NCBI GenBank assembly: GCA_022792975.1
Contig: JAAWCC010000070.1
Location: forward strand, 1 to 12,757
Direction of reading: 5' to 3'
DNA: 12,757 bases
Source: Clostridia bacterium
GTDB taxonomy: Bacteria > Bacillota_A > Clostridia > TANB77 > CAG-508
Below are positions 7,657-12,757 of this stretch, one piece after another; the first letter of the stretch is position 1, and every line of letters starts with the position of its first letter. Under the pieces are notes generated by a model that was not told the DNA's origin, did not search any database, and saw only the letters and a list, made by a program, of their open reading frames with translations. Both the position numbers and the translations under genes were made by a program.

Positions 7657-8342
7657 TTAATCAAGAGTTGTAGAGGTTCTTCCGTGTACCAACTACATTT
7701 TCCTGAAGAGAACGCCAAGTGTTACAGCCTATAATTCCATCAGCTGAAAGCCCACGACTTGCTTGATATCTTTTTACTGCATTTTCAGTGTTAGCACCAA
7801 AAATCCCATCTAATCCACCAGTAGAAAAACCTAAGGTATTTAAATCATCTTGTGCGATTAAGGTATACATTCCGCACACTACCTCTTTTTACTTGAGGAA
7901 ATCCACCGACTTGCACATGCTGATTTTAAGGCACGTTTATCAAAATGTACCCATGTCGGAGTTAAAGATGAAGGCTCAACATATGACCAAACACCAGAGC
8001 TTTTAGCACTGTTTCTGAGAGCAGTTCTTTTACTATTTGAGAAGGTTTGACCGAACATCAAAGGCAACTCCTGCATAATGCTGTGATTGGAAACCGTGTC
8101 CTCCTTCCCAAGGCCTTTTAAAGGCAAATCCAACGGGGATAGGCTGACCGAAAATATATCTTTGAGTGTTCCAAGACTGCATTGTACGTTTGCTGGTCCA
8201 TAGAGTAGGGCTTTTACTAGAACCCCTAAATTCACCAACAGTTAAAGTCCTGCCGAGAATTATAAGGCATAGCTTCATTTTCGCCTCTATAATATGTTTC
8301 CATACGATTGTTATCATTATTATAAACTAAAATTTTTGCCAT
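7657..8342 (-). CDS. M15-type D-Ala-D-Ala peptidase domain with C-terminal peptidoglycan-binding domain, five CGG +1 recoding sites
   Basis: The reconstructed product is 226 residues. The N-terminal about 145 residues carry the VanX/M15 zinc signature SQHYAGVAFDVG (SxHxxGxAxD) and WVHFD, which supplies the last His. The C-terminal 65 residues are a PG_binding_1 repeat (LNTLGFSTGGLDGIFGANTE, then DGIIGCNTWRSL). It probably trims peptidoglycan cross-peptides; no signal peptide is seen, as in related clostridial proteins. In-frame CGGs (plus 8253-8255, 8051-8053, 7906-7908, 7872-7874, 7682-7684) each need one C skipped: YNSGRTLTVGE, FDVGQTF, ASGGFPQV, SVGMYTL, VGTGRTSTTLD. Five sites in 226 codons is the densest in the window and includes the only C+GGC. 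The ribosome binding site GAAAGGATG precedes ATG 8342. A decayed copy lies at 9591-9789. Confidence 0.9.
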
Positions 8343-8353
8343 GTTTTTATCAT

Positions 8354-8378
8354 CCTTTCATAGTTATAATATGAAAGG
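8354..8378. promoter_or_regulatory. 9-base inverted repeat upstream of the M15 gene
   Basis: CCTTTCATA (8354-8362) and TATGAAAGG (8370-8378) are perfect inverted arms around 7 A/T bases. On the minus strand the inner part holds a TATTATAA -10-like string and the proximal arm contains the AAAGG ribosome binding site. It could be an operator, or an RNA hairpin that hides the ribosome binding site. Confidence 0.5.
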
Positions 8379-8421
8379 AATAGAGTTAAAGTGAAGACAA
8401 TAATTTTTAGATAAAGAGATG

Positions 8422-8450
8422 CAAGACTCCTGTTTTTTTCAGGAGCCTTG
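8422..8450. terminator. Hairpin with T7 loop in the gene-poor stretch
   Basis: CAAGACTCCTG (8422-8432) pairs with CAGGAGCCTTG (8440-8450) apart from one A-C mismatch, with a T7 loop. No T-run follows on either strand, so it is not a standard terminator. Confidence 0.35.
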
Positions 8451-8508
8451 TAGTGTAATTGGAAGATACTAGTCAACAATTATTTTCAGCATTTTTGCTA
8501 TAAGCTAG

Positions 8509-8710
8509 GGAGCTGGGTCCCAACTACCAAAGCCAAAGAAAATAAAGAAAGTCAAAGTAGGCAAAATAAGATATGCAACACTGAATACAATATTAGAGAA
8601 GCTTAACAGGATTTAGAAAATTAAAAGTAAAAGGGTTATTAAGAAATAAAAGCTTCAATGAAATGAGAATCATTGGAAATAGTTCAATAAAAGCATTAAT
8701 TAGGTTTTAA
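8509..8710 (+). pseudogene. Possible small gene remnant with an AGG in place of CGG
   Basis: The gene-free stretch 8343-8924 holds one suggestive piece. A lysine-rich open frame (33 codons, with KPKKIKKVKVGKIRY and LNTILEKLN) runs to 8607, then would have to skip one A at 8608 to continue as GFRKLKVKGLLRNKSF and on to a TAA at 8708. The break has the form NNN-A-GGA, the same as the CGG sites but with A. There is no start codon or ribosome binding site, and a stop precedes it at 8506. I recognise no family. In AT-rich DNA two such open stretches can occur by chance, so this is weak. Confidence 0.25.
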
Positions 8711-8847
8711 AATGTTGAAAATTTGCATATTAATGTTAATATATAAATATAAAAAATGTTTAAAATCTAATAAAATCATAAGTAGATGTCTAAAAATATT
8801 GAAATCTAGGGAGTTCCCAAGCGAAAAAACTCATACAATAGTTTTAG

Positions 8848-8876
8848 TTGATATTTATGTCAATTTATGGTATAAT
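8848..8876 (+). promoter_or_regulatory. Sigma-A promoter of the two-repeat protein gene
   Basis: TTGATA (8848-8853), 17 bases, TATAAT (8871-8876), giving a leader of roughly 40 bases before the ATG at 8925. Confidence 0.65.
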
Positions 8877-8924
8877 AAAATTAGCAAATCTCAAGAGATA
8901 AATTTTTGAAATGGGGTAAACATT

Positions 8925-9410
8925 ATGAACAAGGCAATTAAGAAAAATGTCAATTATCTGTGCAAGCTGGTTGGACACAAGGTCATTCGGACAAAGCCAA
9001 CGGCAGTGGGAGGAGATTTTTCGTACACTAGTGAACCTTTAATCTTGAAGGGGTTTACAAAGGAAGGAAGAATAATTTGCCAATATGCAGAAGAAACCTT
9101 TGGAACAAGGTTTTTTGGCTCAAAAGAGCGGATTCTTCCACTAGGTTTCACAGACCGCAACTGGAAACTTTATAGTAGAATATTAAAAGTAGCGGACAGT
9201 GAACTGAGCAAATGGAAGGGCAAAAAAATCCTTAGGACAAAGCCGACCGCGCGGACTCAAAGCAGATCATTCATGGATAAACCAGCCAAGTTGATTGCGG
9301 CATCCAAGTATCACATGATTGTGGAATTTACACGTCCCGATTTACAAGGAGTACAATGCATACTTAACTGTGATTACACAAATCCAAAGGAGTGGAAATT
9401 GGCGGAATAA
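8925..9410 (+). CDS. Uncharacterised two-repeat protein with standard-code CGG arginines
   Basis: I do not recognise a family. The 161-residue basic protein is an internal duplication: residues about 15-80 (VGHKVIRTKPTAVG ... FTDRNWKL) align with about 93-160 (KGKKILRTKPTART ... YTNPKEWKL). Each unit looks beta-rich. Codon use is markedly more GC-rich than in the neighbours (CCG, GCG, ACG, AAC, GGC). In-frame CGG occurs at 8988-8990, 9129-9131 and 9252-9254, all CGGA, and no shift is wanted: the first aligns with AGG in the second repeat (IRTKPTA against LRTKPTA), so CGG is arginine here. A +1 shift at the first CGG would end translation about 18 codons later. It has its own promoter and a GC-rich terminator. 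Recent acquisition is inferred. Confidence 0.75.
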   Translation: MNKAIKKNVNYLCKLVGHKVIRTKPTAVGGDFSYTSEPLILKGFTKEGRIICQYAEETFGTRFFGSKERILPLGFTDRNWKLYSRILKVADSELSKWKGKKILRTKPTARTQSRSFMDKPAKLIAASKYHMIVEFTRPDLQGVQCILNCDYTNPKEWKLAE

Positions 9411-9430
9411 TCCACAGTAAGCATCCTAAG

Positions 9431-9459
9431 CAATAGGACGGGATTTTCCCGTCCTATTG
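9431..9459 (+). terminator. Strong GC-rich terminator of the two-repeat gene
   Basis: CAATAGGACGGGA (9431-9443) pairs perfectly with TCCCGTCCTATTG (9447-9459), 3-base loop, followed by TGTGTTTT. It is more GC-rich than the other terminators here, in keeping with the foreign look of its gene. Confidence 0.88.
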
Positions 9460-9590
9460 TGTTTTACACATATGTTTATAAACAAATACAAAATTATAAT
9501 AGTAATTTGCTTTTATTTATAGTACAATAGTATATATTATATAAAAAATGAGTAGTTCTTTATAATATAATAGAAAGGTGCTACTGTATT

Positions 9591-9789
9591 GCATAATGCT
9601 GAGATTGAAGACCATGTCCACTTTCCGAAGGTCTTTTAAAAGTAAATCCAACAGTGATAGGCTGACCGAAAATATATCTCCTGAGTATTCCAAGCTTGCA
9701 TAGCACGTTTGCTAGCCCATAGAGTAGGGCTTTTACTAGAATCTCTAAATTCTCTAACAGTTAAAGTTCTGCAAAGAGTTATAAGGCAT
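9591..9789 (-). pseudogene. Truncated, decayed copy of the M15 peptidase gene
   Basis: About 199 bases match plus 8073-8270 of the intact gene at roughly 80 percent by eye, same orientation. It covers the segment from AMPYNS to SQHYA and lacks both ends. At the place of the first recoding site the intact gene has CGG (8253-8255) and this copy has TTG (plus caa, 9772-9774); the extra base is therefore still present though the CGG is gone, and translation would stop at TAG soon after. One further base has been gained (near 9658-9662, CAGGAG against CAAAG), which puts the downstream CGG of TTTCGGTCAG in phase. The rest of the stretch 9411-10141 holds only the 9431 terminator and the XRE promoter; 9790-10000 shows nothing recognisable. 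Confidence 0.88.
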
Positions 9790-10006
9790 AATAAGTAAAT
9801 ATACATTGATAATAGAAAACAAATCCTTCAAAAATTTAAATTTGCACATTCAAAATACTTAAAGCTATTATAAGGTTTATATGTCTAAAGAAACGAAATA
9901 TGAATAATAGTTGTCGACTGCCAGAGTTGATAACTAGAAGGTGAATGATATTTAACGTTTAACAATAACGGAATAAAATAAATTAATAGTTACTTAAATA
10001 AAGTTA

Positions 10007-10035
10007 TTGAAATATAAAATAAAGTATGCTATAAT
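10007..10035 (+). promoter_or_regulatory. Sigma-A promoter of the triple-XRE gene
   Basis: TTGAAA (10007-10012), 17 bases, TATAAT (10030-10035). The leader is about 100 bases and contains a short AAATGC/GCATTT inverted repeat. The last part (ATAAATTTTTGAA, 10114-10126) also precedes the two-repeat gene at 8898-8910. Confidence 0.65.
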
Positions 10036-10141
10036 AATTTATGTAAACAATAAGTGGGATTAAATGCGCTTTATCTTGCATTTGCAGGCTGAATATAGAC
10101 AATATTTCATAAAATAAATTTTTGAAGATGGAGGAAGCATT

Positions 10142-10834
10142 ATGGGAGCAATAGGAGGATACATAGCATGGCTGTGTAACCACAAGGCAATTTCTTATGT
10201 TGATCTTAAAAAAATGACTGGACTTTCTCAGACAACAATCAATAGAATAGTTCATAACCGGGATAGAGCGAAAATTAGCACTTTGAAGAAAATTGCAGAA
10301 GCTCTTGGACTTACTTTGCAGGAATTATTAAATGGGGATTATCAAGTAGTATCAGAAAAATCAGCTGGTGATGCTATGGATAAGCGAGGAGATATGGAAA
10401 CAAGATTAAGCGAAAACTTAAAAGCTTTACGCATCAGAAGACATATATCAAAAAAAGAATTGGCAGAAAGAGCAGGAGTTAATTTAATAACTATTTTGAG
10501 ATTGGAGAGAAACACTACTATACCGAGAAATACTACTGTAAGGAGATTGGCAGAAGCCCTAGGAGTGACAGCAGAGGAGCTAAAGTTTGGTCAATTTGTT
10601 AAGGAGGACATATTAAAGACATACCGAGCCCAGTTAAAAAATGTGACATCGAGCATTAATAAGCTTTGTGAGATGCAAGAAATGACATATGAGGAGTTAG
10701 CGAGAAGAGCAAATCTAGACAAAAAAACTATATATAATGTGATAACAGGAAAACATACACCAAGGATATGTACATTAAAAAAGTTAGCAGAGGTTTTCAA
10801 TGTGTCAATTGAGCAATTATTGGGTGAGATATAA
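10142..10834 (+). CDS. Transcriptional regulator with three tandem XRE-type helix-turn-helix domains
   Basis: The 230-residue product consists almost wholly of three Cro/C1-type domains: about 8-66 (MTGLSQTTINRIV, TLKKIAEALGLTLQELL), about 88-145 (ISKKELAERAGVNLITILRLE, RRLAEALGVTAEEL) and about 165-229 (MTYEELARRANLDKKTIYNVI, TLKKLAEVFNVSIEQLL). Such proteins bind DNA as repressors of mobile elements or act in accessory regulation; three domains in one chain is less common. A GGAGG site sits 7 bases before ATG 10142. Codon 40 is an in-frame CGG (10259-10261, followed by G) read as a plain triplet within domain 1; a +1 shift there would end the protein within about a dozen codons. It lies alone in the accessory stretch. 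Confidence 0.88.
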   Translation: MGAIGGYIAWLCNHKAISYVDLKKMTGLSQTTINRIVHNRDRAKISTLKKIAEALGLTLQELLNGDYQVVSEKSAGDAMDKRGDMETRLSENLKALRIRRHISKKELAERAGVNLITILRLERNTTIPRNTTVRRLAEALGVTAEELKFGQFVKEDILKTYRAQLKNVTSSINKLCEMQEMTYEELARRANLDKKTIYNVITGKHTPRICTLKKLAEVFNVSIEQLLGEI

Positions 10835-10896
10835 AACAATCAAGCAATAAACTATTGTTACCAAAATGGGAAAAAGGAGGTACTTTTTCTAAAAAC

Positions 10897-10940
10897 AATT
10901 GAAGAAGGGGTTAATTATAAGATTGACTCCTTTTTCAATT
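10897..10940 (+). terminator. Weak terminator-like hairpin after the XRE gene
   Basis: A 16-pair stem with three G-T wobbles joins 10897-10912 (AATTGAAGAAGGGGTT) and 10925-10940 (GACTCCTTTTTCAATT). The T5 lies inside the stem and no T-run follows, so termination is uncertain. Just upstream GAAAAAG-GAGGTA-CTTTTTC is a small hairpin holding a ribosome-binding-site-like GGAGGT with no gene after it. Confidence 0.4.
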
Positions 10941-11053
10941 ATTAAATTAGGAATTAATACCAGTATAAAAAGCCAAAAGTTATAATAAATTTTATGGTAT
11001 AATATAAAGTAATAAGTAATAAGATTAGAATACAGAAAAAGCAAAAATATGTC

Positions 11054-11082
11054 TTGAAAAAGCATAAAAATAATGTTATACT
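11054..11082 (+). promoter_or_regulatory. Sigma-A promoter of the flavin reductase-like gene
   Basis: TTGAAA (11054-11059), 17 bases, TATACT (11077-11082), with the start point expected near 11089, just before AAGGAGG (11098-11104). Confidence 0.7.
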
Positions 11083-11115
11083 ATTTATGTAGTATTTAAG
11101 GAGGCAAAATATTTT

Positions 11116-11686
11116 ATGAGTAAAGTAATGTGGAAACCGGGAACATTTATATACCCAATTCCAGCAGTAATGGTGACTTGTGGAGATATGGAAAATTCAA
11201 ATATTATTACAATTGCATGGACAGGAATAACATGTTCAACTCCAGCAAAAGTGTATATTTCTGTAAGACCAGAAAGATACTCATATGAGGTCATAAAAGA
11301 AACAAAAGAATTTGTCATAAACCTAACTACAAAAGACTTAACATATGCAACTGATTGGTGCCGGAGTGAAATCTGGAAGGGATGTAGATAAATTCAAAGA
11401 GATGCATTTAACTAAAGAAAAGGCAAATTTTGTTAAATGTCCAATGATTAAAGAGAGTCCTGTTTCAATAGAATGCAGAGTGGAGGAAATAAAAGAGCTT
11501 GGGGGGCATCATATGTTTTTAGCAGAGGTTCTAGCAATAAATGCAGATGATAAGTATATTGACGAAAACGGTGCTTTTGACATATCAAAATGTGATTTGG
11601 TAGCATATGCAAATGGTGGATACTACACACTAGATGAAAAAATAGGCAAATTTGGATTTTCAGTACAAAAAAAGAAAAACAAATAA
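11116..11686 (+). CDS. Flavin reductase-like (DIM6/NTAB-type) FMN-binding protein, one CGG +1 recoding site
   Basis: Reconstructed to 189 residues, the usual size of the family that includes flavoredoxin and flavin:NADH reductases. Seen in order: PIPAVMVTCGD (15-25), NIITIAWTGITCSTPAKVYISVRPERYSY (29-57, the FMN-binding core), and EFVINL (65-70). The in-frame CGG at 11362-11364 (codon 83, preceded by TGC) derails the frame; skipping one C gives DWCGVKSGRDVDKF, the conserved C-G-x-x-S-G-R-D-x-D-K-F stretch of the family, and runs on to TAA at 11684. AAC-GGT and CCG-GGA elsewhere in the gene contain out-of-phase CGG without effect. It binds FMN and probably transfers electrons; partner unknown. 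purF follows after 75 bases and may be cotranscribed, since no convincing promoter is seen between them. Confidence 0.88.
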
Positions 11687-11761
11687 ATAATGAGCTAAGG
11701 GTTATGTAAATAATTCTTAGTTTTATATATTTCAAAATTAAAATGGAGGAAGAAAAGTAAA

Positions 11762-12757
11762 ATGTTCAGCGAAATAAACGAAGAATGTGGGGTATATGGA
11801 ATATATACAAAAAAATCAAGGGAGAGCTTAGCTCCAATAATAAGTGTAGGATTATCTGCACTGCAACATAGAGGAGAGGAAAGCTGTCGGAATTGCAATA
11901 AATAAAGATGGATTAATATCATATAGAAAGGAATTAGGTCTTGTATCTAAAGTTTTTCCTAAGCATAAATTAGAGGAATTACCAGAAGGAAAAATGGGAA
12001 TTGGACATGTTAGATATTCGACAACAGGAGAAGCAAAAAAGGAAAATGCACAACCAATGGTTGTGAGACATAAAAAAGGAAACCTAGCAGTTGTACATAA
12101 TGGGAATTTGACAAATGCAGCAGAATTAAGGGCAGAAATAGAAGAAGAAGGACATATATTCACAACTACAACAGATACAGAGGTAATTTGTCATGTAATT
12201 GTACAAGAAAGAATGAAAACAAAATCAATTGAAGAGGCGATAGAAAATACAATAAAACGTCTTAAGGGTTCATATGCATTAGTTATAATGACATCTAAAA
12301 AAATGATTGCCGTTAGAGATCCACAAGGATTTAAACCTTTATGTATGGGAAGGACAGAAAATGAAATAGTATTTGCATCAGAAAGTTGTGCACTAGACAT
12401 TACAGGAGTAGAGTTTGAAAGAGATGTAAAACCACGGTGAAATAGTAGTTGTAACAGACAATGAAGTAGCATCAATTCAAACAAATGAAAATGCAGCAAA
12501 AGGATTATGTGTATTTGAGTATATATATTTTGCAAGACCAGATTCAATAATTGATGGGATTAGTGTTCATAAATTTAGAGAAGATGCAGGGAGATACCTT
12601 GCAAAACAGGCTCCTGTTGATGCAGATATTGTCGCAGGGGTTCCAGATTCAGGATTGGATGCAGCACTTGGCTATTCTAAAGAATCAGGGCTTCATTATG
12701 ATATGGCATTTACAAAAAGTAAATATATAGGAAGAACATTTATACAAAATACACAAG
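11762..12757 (+). CDS. purF: Amidophosphoribosyltransferase, 5' part, two CGG +1 recoding sites
   Basis: PurF makes 5-phosphoribosylamine from PRPP and glutamine, the first step of purine synthesis. About 331 residues lie in the window before the cut. The Ntn glutaminase domain starts at Cys9 (EECGVYGIY) after a short propeptide, as in the B. subtilis enzyme; RYSTTG and VVHNGNLTN are glutaminase motifs. GLCVFEYIYFARPDS carries the Cys that is an iron-sulfur ligand in the B. subtilis type, and VPDSG begins the phosphoribosyltransferase domain. In-frame CGGs at 11888-11890 and 12435-12437 each need one C skipped, giving HRGEESCGIA (Gly43) and VKPGEIVVV (Gly225), both conserved glycines. The ribosome binding site is GGAGGA (11745-11750). 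Further recoding sites may lie past the window. Confidence 0.95.

Noticed and set aside
8033..8317. Three separate minus-strand genes in 7661-8317
   Set aside because: They are successive pieces of one M15/peptidoglycan-binding protein joined by CGG recoding sites; the starts are internal and lack ribosome binding sites.
8712..8909. 65-codon open frame on +
   Set aside because: Its span contains the promoter of the next gene, its composition is that of AT-rich noncoding DNA, and there is no ribosome binding site or recognisable motif.
9591..9789. M15 duplication as an insertion sequence or attachment repeat
   Set aside because: The repeated segment is an internal piece of coding sequence with many scattered substitutions, not sharp terminal repeats, and no transposase or integrase is present.
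2472..12437. Genes as pseudogenes or a decaying genome
   Set aside because: Real decay gives deletions, stops and varied indels. Here all breaks are one type, intact between sites, and the reconstructed proteins have normal length and complete active sites.
2472..12437. CGG simply reassigned to another amino acid
   Set aside because: Triplet reassignment would keep the frame. Reading on in frame after CGG hits stops or unrelated sequence within a few to some tens of codons; only a one-base skip restores homology.
1..12757. CRISPR array, tRNA or rRNA genes
   Set aside because: No regularly spaced repeats, no cloverleaf-type sequence with a TTCGA loop, and no rRNA-like conserved stretch was seen. 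In particular the tRNA that would explain the recoding is not in this window.

Overview
The window is AT-rich DNA from a low-GC Firmicute, most likely an endospore-forming clostridium. The evidence is AGA/AGG-dominated arginine codons, strong AGGAGG ribosome binding sites, a spoIIGA-sigE operon and clostridial-style pilin and lysozyme-like genes. I cannot name the species.  Layout: the 3' part of an RBBP9/YdeN-like hydrolase (1-363, +); a peptidase E-like S51 hydrolase (435-1073, +); an inositol monophosphatase family enzyme (1142-1951, -); a patatin-like phospholipase (2232-3105, +); an RluA-type pseudouridine synthase (3110-3969, -), divergent from a pilin-like gene (4077-4509, +) that is followed by rnhB (4518-5148, +); a TetR regulator (5129-5705, -); spoIIGA-sigE (5959-7593, +); an M15-type cell-wall peptidase with a peptidoglycan-binding domain (7657-8342, -). 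Next is an accessory stretch (about 8343-10840) with gene debris, a two-repeat protein of unknown function, a decayed copy of the M15 gene and a triple-XRE regulator. A flavin reductase-like protein (11116-11686, +) and the 5' part of purF (11762-end, +) close the window.  The main observation: ten of the conserved genes look frameshifted, yet every break is the same event. At 22 sites an in-frame CGG stands where one extra C precedes a glycine codon (C+GGA 11 times, C+GGT 10, C+GGC 1). Skipping that one base, or reading CGGN as a four-base glycine codon, restores full-length proteins of the expected family length and puts Gly back into conserved motifs (RluA HTGRTH, SigE DMLGISQS, PurF ESCGIA, SpoIIGA, RNase HII, M15). 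The sites lie on the coding strand of both + and - genes, always in codon phase 1. About a dozen other CGG trinucleotides in phases 2 and 3 cause no shift, and I found no in-frame CGG read as arginine in any of the conserved genes. Random sequencing error does not know codon phase or coding strand. The simplest reading is genome-wide +1 recoding at CGG: either a tRNA-Gly decoding CGGN quadruplets, or CGG lacking a tRNA. Two accessory genes (8925-9410 and 10142-10834) instead need CGG as an ordinary triplet, which suggests recent arrival from standard-code genomes.  Working together: SpoIIGA is the membrane protease that activates pro-sigma-E, and their operon carries an unusual long-spacer Spo0A-type promoter. 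The other genes are housekeeping or unlinked. If the recoding is real, five CGG events must be decoded to make the SpoIIGA/sigma-E pair, so mother-cell sporulation would depend on it.
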